Positions 33,486 through 45,181 of a stretch of 64,000 nt of DNA are shown in pieces. Under the pieces are notes generated by a model. The model did not search any database and was not told the origin of the DNA. It was given only the letters and a program-made list of their open reading frames with translations. This stretch comes from Pleurostoma richardsiae (lineage: Eukaryota > Ascomycota > Sordariomycetes > Calosphaeriales > Pleurostomataceae). How positions within the stretch are numbered: the stretch's first letter is position 1; the number at the start of each line of letters is the position of its first letter. Both the position numbers and the translations under genes were made by a program. Location: positions 310,001 through 374,000 of the forward strand of contig JANBVO010000009.1 of NCBI GenBank assembly GCA_030052745.1. The letters are read 5' to 3'.

Positions 33486-36400
33486 ACGATGTGAGCTTGG
33501 TGTCACCGAGCAGTTGATAGGAGTTCGTCTGTTGTGCTAACCACGAGTTGTCACCGAGACCTACGCGTCTTCCTGTAGAAGATCAACTAGTGGTTTCGAC
33601 TCAGAGTCTCGTGGCTGAAGCGACTAATGCGGAGACGGGATGGTTTCTAACTGCCCGGGACGTGGACGATATATATATGTATGGGACAAGAGTGCGAGTA
33701 GAGACGCAAGGTCAGAAGGCCAGCGTGTCTAGGAGACCAGACGAAAGCGTCAAGACAGATGGACAGACGGACAGGGTATTGATCGTGTGGGTATGCGGGT
33801 CAAAGATCAAGCACGGGCAGATCTAAGGTAAGAAGCGAATGGGGGTGAAAGCAGAGGTGGTTGTTGGGCCGGGTAAGAGCGGGAGGCTAGTTTTAAGCAC
33901 CTGGCTAGGCATCTTCGAGACAAGGAACTCCTGGGGAAGCAGACATGGGGAGCAGGTGGATGAGTCGGGAGGTTACCAAGGGACACAAGGGGAACACATT
34001 GGTAGCAAAGAGAAGAGGGAAGAATAAGAGGCGTGAGTCCAATGATCCACGAGGCTCAAGCAGCATGGCCTCTTTGCGAGGCTGACTTTGGCGACTTGAG
34101 GGGGGGGGGTGTGGCGGGGAGGGGAGGAGGGGTGGTACACTCGAGCAAGGACCACGGAGTGCGCAACGGGACAAAGAGCCATTGCAGAAATCGCACTCGC
34201 AACGCCGCTGTACGATAAGCTAACTCGCAGTCGTTGATGGCATCCGGGTCCCTGCCTGCGACTTGCAGGAGCCGACTCGCCGGGTCAAGGAGACACGGGA
34301 GACTCAAGGATGACCGAGGAATTCGTGTCATCGCCAAGGGACGAGGTACGGCCAAGTGGCGCCGTAGGACTCGAGAGCGGAAGGATATCTGGGCACCGTG
34401 ACGTACCAAGGTTGACGCAAGAGAGTCCAAGTCCTTTGACGACCTCGGTGAGGTGGCATCGAGCTAAACGTCTCCTGATCTCTCATTGCGGGTGTCGGGC
34501 CAGACTGTTGGCCATGTGCGCCGTGAAGATGAGCAGCAAACTGTCTCGGTCCACCTGAATAAAGAAGAGGGAGGGAGGGGTAACGACCACCACCACCTAA
34601 AGTAGATGGGGTAGGGGTTTACAGCCAGCCCGTACATAGAACGAACGGCTGACGCGAGGCGCAGCTGACGCCAAACTCGACGACGGTACCAGACCCGGAA
34701 ATGGCTCGAGTTTCGTCTGGGGCCTTTTTTTAGGTATCATTGTGCGGTTACCGCTGGGCAGGTAGGGTGTACCTTAAAAAGTAACCTTATCTCGGGAGGG
34801 TTGGGGAGGCAGAAACCGGTTCCTCTGGCATGCGAGTTCGGACCCAGCAGAGAGAGAGAGATTTTGATGCCTTCCTTCCTTATCCCGAGCATCCATCCAT
34901 ATTAGCTGATAAGCCGACGGCTGGCGGCGCGCGTTGGCGTGCGTGTCGTCGTCGACCAGCCTTGGAGCGCGTGGTCTTTCGGGACCCGTGGAGACGCCAG
35001 GCACAGGAACAGAAAACAGACTTGAGGCTCAACTCGAGAGTGCATGAACGACGCGTGGATGCACCATCCAATTGCCAAATGGGAAGAAAGGAGAGGTTCT
35101 CACCTGCAGACAGCAGTTTCGTCCTCTGGTTGCCGGAGGCCTGTGGATTGAAAAGCAGGTCGACCCACTCTCTCTCTCTGTGTATCACTGTAATCTTGGG
35201 TACCTGCGTGGGTACCTGGGTAGGTCAGGTAAGGTACCTGAGCTAGCCTTGCCAATTCAGCACAGCACAGCGTCAGCAGGTACTTACTTTAGATACCTAA
35301 TGTTCTGACCTAGGTACGGTAGGTATGGTAGGTACCCCTGAAAACCCACTCTCTCGTGTCTAGGTCGTCCCTCTAGCCGCCAGCCTTACGCCCTACGGAT
35401 CTCCTTCATGACATCCATGGATCGTCTTATGGACCTCCTCCCTGCCCCCCCCCGCCCCCCCCCCGCCTACCTTTATCCCGGCCTTGCTCACCTCCACGAT
35501 TCCAAATCTGAGAGAGACTCCATGTGAGGCCAAGGTGTCTTACGCGGCCTTCCACCCTCGTAAATCCCAGAGCGGCTGGCGGTGGCTTGTGCTGCTGGAT
35601 GGGTGGTCATCCTCGATCCGTCCCGCCATCGCCAACCCCGTAGGACTTCTTCCGTCTTCTTCAGCCCGCCTTGTGGCGTCTCTCTGGTGGCTGCGGTCAT
35701 GACATCCATCAATGCTCGTTGAAGAGCAACTTGCAGCCACATTCGACCTACGATGCCTCGGTCGGTAGGATGGTTCCTCCTATCCCGAAGTGCTTGATTG
35801 AAGCCGAGTCACCCATACCCCGTCACACCTTTTGAATCACTACGTGAGCACGCGGCTGTAGGGAGATGATGGCCGCCCGAAGGTGCGTACAGGAAGTTTG
35901 CGGTACGAGGATCCCGAAATAGAAAGTCGCGAGGGGCTTTTTCTGGCCGTTGCTGGAAGAAAGCCATGATGTCAACTTCTCCCCTGGCGCGTTCCTGGAC
36001 TCATCTCAGCGCGGCCCCCGTCCGTCACTCAATCCCCGTCCAGGCGTCTGCCACGAGGACGGAGCCGCTCAGTCTGCGGACCCCCTGTTTCAAGTCCTGA
36101 TGAGGCTGAGGACGAAAGTTGAGGACGAAAATCTGATATCAGGGAGTATCCTGAGTACCAATCGTTCTCCAGCTCCTCCAGCTCGGCTTGGCTTTCCTAA
36201 CCTACTCCTCCCCTTTTGGGCTTGGTCGCGAGGCCTCCGACTTCAGCCAACCGTCATCACCGCTTGCTGTATTTGTTTGTGCAGTCGTCTATTTTGGCCC
36301 CCAATAAGTTAAGTGCCGAGTACCTCGAAACGGTGGCAGATATGTCCTTTGCTAGGCCGCTGCGGCATGTGACAACTGTGTTCAACAGAAGACGCGTCGC

Positions 36401-39400
36401 ATGTGTATCGTTACAGGCACACGGGAGTGACGAATGCGCTGCCCCAGGCGTGATTCGACAAGCCATCATTGGGTTCATCGTGACAAGGCACGAGAATTCT
36501 GCAACGAGTCCTCTATGAAGGGGTAGCGAACTTGAGGTCCAGATTTTTGTGTCCAAAGCTAGGCTGTGCACGAAGCGATCCTATCATGCGCTTTCTCACT
36601 TGCGACCCGGTGTCTTGTAGGGGCTGCAGGGGTCATATACCGCAACCTGCACCCACCTGCGTCTACAAGTGTATGTTTGTTGGAGGATAACGTCACCTCT
36701 GAAGAGAATCGAATGTTTTGGCCTCGGATGTGGGCTGCCGCAGTCAGACATCCAGGCCGTGATGTGATGTCAGACTTTGACCGACGTCGAGCACCCAGTT
36801 TCCTACGCATGCGCACCTGCGACAGATGGCTCGATATTATCCTGTGGATAATCATGAATCCCTGTGCACTGGAGCCACGGCCTAGTCGACTGGCAGGAGT
36901 TGGTCAGGAGCTGAATACTCTCGGCGACCATGGCTATAGCCGGGAGAAAGAGCGTCGCAACGGCAGCCTTCTCGAGATCATATATCTTGGAGGCGTCTCT
37001 TGACGAGGATGAAGAGTAGTAGTGCAAAACTATCTGCGTCAATCTCAGAGTAGTTTCCCATGTCTGCTAACTGTCTTATGGCGGAGGGTGTCAGTCTAGG
37101 GGTGAGAGCAGCATTCCTTTGGTCGTCAAGTCGAAGTATAAGGCTTCTATCTTTCCCTCAAAAGTAAATCAGAATGAGGTATTCGGCAGTTCAGGTGTAC
37201 GACCCTACACGGATCTGTATCCAGGATCTGGCCCAAGCAGGCAGTTACCAGTTCTGCGCGCACATCTTGCCGAGCATGAGCGGCTTGGCCGAGTTGTGAC
37301 GTGTCTCCTGTGCCCACCAACCTCGTGGCGTAGATGCACGGTAGGAAAGGAAAGTATCTTCTGCATCGAGCGGCCATGAGGAAGTGTCTCTGACGAGAGA
37401 GCTTCCTGCTTGGGGGTTGACTTAGCGGCTATGGTCGCCCGTGTTCCCGCAATGCGCTGCAAGAAGTATCACGGATAGTACCTTTGATGGGACTACTGTA
37501 CTAATGCTTGTCCTGAGTCCGCGCAGGAAAATGATCCTTACGTGCCGCGTCTTGCTGTGAAGCCTTTCGTCTTTACAAAGCCCTGGCGAAAGAGATTGCC
37601 GAGACGTGCGAGCGGTCAAGGCTGAATCCTGACGAAATATGTACTTCACGTCGCACGGCGAAAGTCCTGAGCCATCACATAATCGACCGCAGAGCACAGC
37701 GAGCGTGGACACTTTTGTGGCCGCCGCGGTCCCTCGGGCGCTCATAGCATTGAGGCTGGAGGCCAAGATCGAAATATGTGAGTTACTTCGGCAGGACTAA
37801 CATCGTTTGAATGAGCCTGGCTGAATATCCAGGGGTCTCGTCAATGACCCTAACCTGAGTCCGAAGATATGGGGAATCCTTCCTACGTTGCTTCTATTCT
37901 TGGGTTTGCATGAGCAGCTCGCAGCATCATTTCAAGTCCAAGACCGAAGAGGAGAGTTCCGGGTTCTAGTTTGCGTGCCATCAGCGCTGCCCGCTGAAGA
38001 TAGCAACGGCACTCCAAGTGTTGAATATCCTATCGAATGGGCTGCACCTCTTCGTTGAGAAGAACTCGATTAGGGAGCCGTCTCCGGCAGGGTCCCAGCA
38101 GCATCTGCGCATCACTGCAGAGCCGTGAGAGCCTCCTTTGGATAATGACGACCAGACTTCACACCTGCGTGTTTGGACCTTGAATTCAGGGTTGCCTCTG
38201 TGTGCCGGAGCCTTGAGCTATCCTGGTCGGCCTGGTCGCCAATGCAGCTCCCTAGTGCGAGTAGGTGGAGGCTCCTAATAAAGGATAGACATGATAATCG
38301 CTCTAAGTCCGGACAAAGTGGCCGATCCCCCATTCTCGCAGCTGCTGCTGTGGTCTGAAGGGATCTTGCACCAGGACACCGGTCTCTGTGGCGCATCGGG
38401 AGGTGGCCACGTATCACGAGGGACTGTCGTAGATATCATAGTACGGGCGGGGATGACACTACTGCGTGCGATACGGCACCCGCGAGCACCGATTCATCGC
38501 TCACCGTAACTTCCTGGGGCCTCCCTAGTTCCGGGCCTCTCTAGTTCCGGAGTCGTCCTAGTGTGGCCTCTGAGCCTTGAGCTTGGGAGGCTGGGAGGCT
38601 AACGAACGCCGGATCTTCACAGTAGTGGACCGAGCTGAGCGACTCTCACCACTTCCCAGCGGAGGGCCAGACTTTGAGATTACTTATTATGCGGAGAAGG
38701 GAGCCGAGGTTAGTGGAGTGGCCTCTGCGAGGACTCGAGCAGAGACTCGGTCATGTCCGGACCAGACGGTGAGGACTTCCGCGACCCAGGGTAGACAGAC
38801 CCCCTGCCTTGAGGTAAAGAGAAGGGCTGCGTTCCCAGGCAAAAAGATATTGCCATGCGAGAGCGGCAGCGGAAGCATCTTGCCTAGCGCCGTTGACTAT
38901 CTTGCCAGGCGTCCCGTCTCTATCGATGGCGGGCCCCATCCCGATGCCGACGGCCGGAGATCTGAAGGATCACGGCAGCAACAGAGCCCACACTATCCCA
39001 GTTACCGGATCAGACTAGAAACACTGTAGAATGATCTGCTGCGGCTAGCGGTGTCTGCAACTCCGCCGCGTGGGGATCTGCAGTCTGCAGCACGGATACT
39101 GCACGGGGATTTTTATTTCCACAGAGAACCCCGGTGGCGCTCACCCAGTGGTTGCAATCGCAGGGGAGCATCGCTCGGGCTCTAAGCCTCATTAGTCGAA
39201 GGGGGCCAGTTTCGGCGCGCTCGGCGCGCACCCTAGCCAAGGCAATCAGCCGTCCGTGAGCCCGGTACGCGGCCAGAGCTCGAATAGCTGCCTCCCGAGT
39301 GGCCTGGCGAGTGCCGAGACAAATGTTTCCAGTCGTTCGCGACTCCCTTTCATGCACGTTGCTGCTTTGCTCCAGGCTTGTGCCGCGGGTCCCTCGCGCA

Positions 39401-39467
39401 AGGCAAGGAATCTCGCAGAGAGAGAAAGAATTGGTTCACCGCCTGCCCTCCTGAGGCTCTGGAGAGT
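33486..39467. other. Very long intergenic region, 6 kb
   Basis: No coding exon could be supported. Notable sequence: homopolymeric G run near 34100, two C runs at 35446-35465, and a cluster of GGTACC/TAGGTACC words at 35195-35335. Frames up to 150 codons (for example 38577-39029 on the plus strand) have mixed composition and no motif. It lies between two genes oriented away from each other, so it may contain promoters. Confidence 0.5.
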
Positions 39468-41569
39468 ATGGATCATCCACAACCCCGTCGTGGACCCCAA
39501 GTTAAGCTCGGGATGAGCTATGGCAGCAGTCCGGGAGCCCAGGCGCCGGCATTCCGCCCGATGATTGTCGGCGGCAGTGGGAAGTCGTCATCTGGCGCCT
39601 GCCTCTCCTGCCGCGTCCGGAGGATCAAGGTATGGTGAACTGTCTCTCATGCCGTCGCCATTTCGGGTCGTTTACCTGAGTTTGACCATGTTCGCCAGTG
39701 CGATGAGACGAGGCCCAAGTGCTTGAAGTGTGCCAAGACGAACAGAGACTGTCCCGGTTACAAGGACGAAAACAGGCTCAAGGTGCGCGACATGACCGCC
39801 AGGACCATCCAGAAGTACACTTCGAAGAGGAGAACGCCGTCGACACCGCCGGTCACTCAACTGGAGCACGGACCAAGCTCATCGACGACCGCGCAGAGCC
39901 AACCCGCCAATCGTGCCAGGACGACTTCACCGCGCGCTCTGGCGTACTCCGTCGAGGAGCAGGCCATGTCTTTCCTTGACAAGTATTACCTCGGCGGGGC
40001 GGGCATCTATAGCGAGCTCGGCTTCCTGAACGTGATGCTGAAGAAGGGGGATCCCGGCCCGTGCCTCTCGGCCAGTCTGTCTGCCGTGTCCCTCGCCGTC
40101 TTGTCGACACGCTGCAATGCCAGGAATATTCGGCTCCAGGCCCGGGCGAGCTATTCCCGTGCACTGAAGGCAATCAACTCGGCGCTGGAACGGCCGGACA
40201 GCACGAAGGACCACAGGCTCCTGGCTGCTGTGCTCGTCCTCTGCGTCTACGAGGTGTGTTGACTGGGCAATCGGGATTGTGGGCCCGAAGGGAAGTATCC
40301 AACTAACGATATGAGCAGACTCTCGTATCAGCTCAGTTCGACGCGTGGGTACACCATCTCCGTGGTGCGGCTGCCATCATCATGGCACGAGGCAGGAAGA
40401 TGCTGCGTGACCCTATCGGCGTCGAACTGTTCCGCGTAGCGAAGACTGAACTGGTAAGCATGTCTCCTCCCCTCACGACGGCAACAGTCCTTTGGCAGGG
40501 AAACCTTGGAGAAGATCCGGCGGCCTGAGACGTGCAAGTCTACGTGATCGGGACCGAGCCTTTTTCCCGCCGAGGAGGCTAATCAAGGCCGCAGGTTCGC
40601 GCATCGTTTGTGACTTACGAGATATCCGGGATGCTCCAGGACTCATGGCTAGACGAGTTGGAGAGATACGATATCGAGAACGACGGCGCCGACTGGTCGA
40701 AGGAGGTCCCCGAAGTCCTGCTCCACAGACCGCCCTTATACCTCGAGAGCTTGGATTACTCCGACATGGCGGACTGGTTCAAGGGCGACAATGCCCAAGA
40801 TTACTGTCCCGGGTCCGGCTGGACCCACCACGCAGCGCGTCGTCATATGGGCCGTAGGGGCTCCGTAGAGATCCTTCTCGAGTTGGTCAGCACCTGGATC
40901 GAGGAGGGTCGGCGGCCCGAAGAGGCGCCCGGACGGCCCCAGCTCGGCGTCACGATCACCGACCCGGCATCGTGTAAAATCCCTGCCCCGTGGATGATCT
41001 TCCCCGAGTGTCCCGTCATCATGTATGACGACGTGCCCGCCTTCAAGACCGAGATCGTCCTGTCCGCAACGCGCCTCTCCCAGTCCCACATGGTCTCTCG
41101 CCTGACCAGGCGGATCTACGGCGAGGACAAATACACCAGCTCGCCGGAGTACAAGGTGGCGGCGCTTCGCGCTCGCAAGGAGCTACAGCAGATCATCGGC
41201 AGCGTGCCCTTTGCGTGCGGCTTCGACGTCGACGGCCACGACCTCGTCAGCGAAAGTGAACCGCGCCCACCACCGGAGGGCCTGGGCTGCGCCGTGGCCG
41301 GCTTCGTCTCGCACATCTTTCTCGCGCTTGGGTCCGACTTCGCAACAGCGACCGAGCGCGTGTATTTGTTACGCATGCTGCGCTTCGTCGCGGAGGACCG
41401 CGGCATCAGTCAGGCGTACGCTTTCCTAGACGCATATGCCTCGAGCAACTCCTTAGCTGGCGCCGCAGGTAGCGGCCGGCGGCCGGCGGATCTGTCAGGC
41501 GACCTGCGGGCTTTGAGCAGCCTAGGACCTGCGCATCGATCGCCGGTGCATGCTATGCCAGATGTATGA
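39468..41569 (+). CDS. Zn(II)2Cys6 transcription factor
   Basis: A fungal binuclear-zinc DNA-binding regulator. Four exons: 39468-39629, 39699-40253, 40319-40453 and 40595-41569 (608 aa). The zinc cluster spans the first intron: exon 1 ends with ACLSCRVRRIK and exon 2 opens with CDETRPKCLKCAKTNRDC. Together they satisfy Cx2Cx6Cx6Cx2Cx6C, proof that this splice is used. A basic Ser/Thr linker follows (RTIQKYTSKRRTPSTPP), then the fungal regulatory middle region: LAVLSTRCNARNIRLQARASYSRAL and LLAAVLVLCVYETLVSAQFDAWVHHLRGAAAIIMARG. Exon 4 holds a helical C-terminal half. The target is not evident; no biosynthetic cluster lies beside it. The first in-frame ATG at 39468 was chosen, with an alternative at 39513. 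Confidence 0.9.
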
Positions 41570-41792
41570 CATGCCCTCCTCCTTGCTGAGTAGCCGAAAC
41601 CGCGTATGGGGCGAATTGTCAACACGGTTTAACCAGCGAAACGAATCAAAGTACGGGTCAAGGCACTTCCACGGATTTATATTCCACGCATACTAACTGC
41701 CTGAGTAACATATGTCACGCTACAGTTCCAGCCGTAGCTGCAGAGAGATTATCGCATCGAGATCAAGAACACAAGCCGCCGCAACTCAGCCG

Positions 41793-43569
41793 TCAACGCA
41801 AGAGAGGATCGAATCCCACCGGCCGAAAGTCATCTGGCGACCCAAACGATCCCTGGAAGTCGTCGTTCGCGAACGGAAAAGCTGGCCGGGGCGCAAACTG
41901 AGGAAGAGGCTGGAAATGGGAAAAGAAACCCTGGCTGCTCCCCTGGCCCCTATAATGGGCGTCGCATGCGGCGCTGCCTCCCCTCGCAGAGTTTGTGCCC
42001 TCGCTCATACAGCCATGAGTCGAGCACTTGTGCACCGCACAGAAGAACTGGTCGCGCATGGCCTGGCTGTCACACCCGCCGTGGCGGCAGCTGTGCTGCG
42101 CGCAGTAACCGGCCACCAACGGCTGGAATCCCATCGTCGTCGTCATGCGGCGGCCGCCGTAGGCGACACCGGCGCTCTGCCTCAGTTCCTGGCAGTTTGC
42201 CACGGGGCACTTGTGCGCCTCACAGTAGCTGCAACCGAACAACTTCGCGTTCCCACACAGCCGGAAGCCGCAGAGGTGGTCCTCGCAGTAATGGGTTCCT
42301 TCGACGACGCGATTTGAACAGGGGCGGATGCCGCCAGCCTGACAGCTTCCATGGCGATCTGGAGCGGGATATTGTCAGCTAGGCTGGGATAACGCAATTC
42401 TCTGTCTACTTCAGGAAGTGCGTGGCGAGACAAAGGAGAGAACGACTCACGCCTGTCACATCTATCATGCTTCTTCATGCCTTCCACCAGCCGGTCCTCC
42501 TTACAGCCAGGCACCTCGCATCGCTGGTGGTTATCGCAGAAACCGTCCATTCTAGCCTCCTTCTTGCAGTTTCGCCGCTGGCATGTATGGCTATGGCAAT
42601 AGTCCCCCACAAGCTTGGGATACCGGCACTCCATCATGTCACACTCGTGCTCACGGCAATACCAACCCTCATACGCCGCGATGCCCCTCGCGCAGCCCGC
42701 CTCCTTGCACCGGTGCCGCCCCCAGTGGCCCTCGGCGCCCGCCGCGCGCTCCTCGCCGCATCCGTCCACCCACTGGCAGTAGTGCTCGCCGCAGAAGTTG
42801 GCTGCCGACCCGCTGTCGCGCATGTGGCAGCGCCGCGAGCATCCGTTCCTCGAGCAGCGCCGATGCGTCTCGCAGAAGCGCCACGGCGAGGATGGATCAC
42901 TGTCTCCGGGCACGACGGACGTGCAGTACAGGTGCTGGCAAGTGTGCTTGAGGCAGAATGGGTACGGACCCCCTCGCCGGGGGTCTCTGCACCCTGGACT
43001 GCTGCAGAGGTGCTCGGCGCAATAGGGGCGATCGGGCAGCCGTGCGTAGACGCAGTCACTTTGGGCGCAGTTATCTTGAAGAGAGGGTTAGCAAGAGGAG
43101 GCGAAAGACTCCAAGGCAAGATCTCGATAAGGGGAGAAGAACAAAAGAAAGCAACATCGCAGCAAGGACATGGCGTGACAGCGGAGGACTGACGGGTATC
43201 AGCGCAGAACTTGTACTTCTCTGGGTTATTCTCCTTAACGGCTCTGTCGCATCGTCCGCCGTCGATACCACCGGCTTGACATCGCAAGTCTTCATGATGA
43301 TAGCCCTTTGTATTAGCAGTACTCTATCCCGACAGCGTAGAGAACGAAAGAAAGGCAGATATGATCAGGTATTGCTTACGCTCCGCACACCAGGGAATGA
43401 CGAGATTGACTCTTGGCCACTGGCACGTCCGCCCATCCTCAATCTTCTTGCAGAAGCACCTGCCGCAGTACTTAGAGCGTAGGATCTGGCCCCTGTAGTT
43501 GAGCTTCTTGACTCTGTCGCCGCAGCGGTGACAGTACGTCCGTTGCTTCTTCTCCCCAAAGAGCGCCAT
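41793..43569 (-). CDS. Tandem Cys/His-repeat protein, putative multi-zinc protein of unknown function
   Basis: Four exons: 43569-43380, 43289-43194, 43074-42451 and 42358-41793 (491 aa). All junctions have phase 1 and each restores a repeat motif, which confirms the model. The N-terminus has CxxC pairs (TYCHRCGDRVKKLNY; KYCGRCFCKK). Then about 14 units of roughly 25-35 residues follow, each ending in an aromatic-Cys-x2-His-x(1,2)-Cys core: WCAEHLRC, YCAEHLC, FCLKHTC, FCETHRRC, FCGEHYC, YCREHEC, YCHSHTC, FCDNHQRC, YCEDHLC, YCEAHKC, YCAQHSC, FCAVHKC. Between cores a Cx(4)C-type pair recurs. The C-terminus is Phe/Gln-rich and disordered (FSHFQPLPQF). I know no characterised function for this architecture. 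It is not a classical C2H2, RING or LIM arrangement. Zinc binding is an inference from the cysteine/histidine pattern. Confidence 0.8.
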
Positions 43570-45181
43570 GTCATCAGCTAAGTTTCCAGGACAAACTCAG
43601 TCTTAGACATGACCATGCAGTTGCCATCGAACTCGTATGTGACCTCCTGAAGGCCGAGACCGGGGACAGTTTGCAGCAGATATGGCGGACGGCCTCTTAA
43701 GGCTAGGCAGGTTAAGCAGATCTCGGCCAACGCACAATGAGGCTGACCGCTCTTCTTGGGTTCGGGTCTGCTTGTACTCTGTAGGAGGGCGACAGTCTCG
43801 TGCTCCGTTGTCTCTGCGACGAACAGAGTGGAAAGGGTCAAACAATGACGTGTAAGTGGCCGGGAACACAGAATCCCGGAACGAATACCGTTGATGCATC
43901 CGAGCCGAACTTGCCTCTCGATTGAAAGTAGGTGAGGAGGCGAGCTCTAGGTATTGCCTTCTGGCCCGGAGCAGTTGCCTTTGGTGAGCTTCCAGCATCT
44001 ATATCATGGCGTATTGTAGAGTCAACCCCGGAGAGCCGCACATCCGCGCGAGATCTCGATGCTTCATTACCATACAAGGTGGTACTGAATATGTAAGCTG
44101 CAGCACGGGACACAGGTCCCATATGTCGGGGTATATCTGTTCTGAGCCACAGCCATCGTCCGCTTCAAAGACAAAGCACATCCTCTCCATTCTCGTGAGT
44201 AACCGCGATCTAGTTTTCTGCCCTCCGAGAAGGATCTGCTCCCCGGTCCGCCTTTGCGGAACCTGCGGGCCAGTGCCGACCCGTCATTGTCCATGCGGAA
44301 CGGACGTGGAACACTGACTCACCTCTCGAGGTTGCACAAACAGGTCCCTGTAGCCGCCGCGTTTCTGCCCCTGTGTTCTTGTCATTCACTTAATGGCAGC
44401 GAGTACCGTGTGTCCTTGCACTATCACTGCATACTACCACAGTTCTGCACTGGCATACGTACATCATTGTCGGTAATACTCCGCACCCCACGAACGACAG
44501 GTTCACATGCTACGGAGTCTAAGAAGAGCGGCGTCTTTAACGAGTCAAGATATGATCAAACCTGGACAAATAAGGCATCAAGTCCAGCCGGCCACCTTGC
44601 CCTGGCGATGACTTCCATGGTGTCATGGCGCGGTCAAAAGCTTGAGATTCCAAGGTACGCAGTATAGCAGCAGCATCGCCGCCCCGATTCAGACGTTATA
44701 CGTGGAGCACTCTGTTTGTTTATCCTCCTCTTTCCATACGCCTATACCGGCATACTAAAAGCCCAAATGGTAAGCCGGCTCCTTGAATCCTCCGGATCTC
44801 GTGGTATCATAATGCGCAAACACTCCGGTTTTCCTTCCCGCAGACTCCTGTTGCCGGAAGGGGGCGGCCCTCTCCTTGGCCGGCTGCATTGATCCCTGAA
44901 CGCCCTAGAACCGATAATATTGTCATGAGGTGCTGTCTGTGTTCGTACCTTTGCTTCTCTCCCTCACCGCTATTCAGCTGTTGACTCCAACCATGGGAGG
45001 AAGCTTGGTTCCTGATGGCCGTCCATACAGTTCAAACCCCGTATACTTTCGAGCCTGCCTAGCTGGCGCATAAAGTTATTCCGGTCGCCGTATAGAAAAG
45101 AGAGATCGAAGGCTTTGGGACCGTATTTCTCCAACTCACGTTGAAGCTAATATCTAGAACAACTAGTAGAGTGTGAGAGCC
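43570..45181. other. Intergenic, no gene seen
   Basis: 1.6 kb between two minus-strand genes: the 5' region of the Cys/His-repeat gene and the 3' flank of the telomere-protein gene. Short frames at 43578-44317 lack splice or family support. Confidence 0.5.

Noticed and set aside
38577-39029. 150-codon plus-strand frame in the 6 kb gap
   Set aside because: Mixed composition and no motif or splice signals; similar frames occur by chance at this GC content.
42422-43192. Plus-strand frame antisense to the Cys/His-repeat gene
   Set aside because: Complement of Cys-rich codons gives Ala-rich shadow frames. The minus strand has consistent splice sites that restore repeats.
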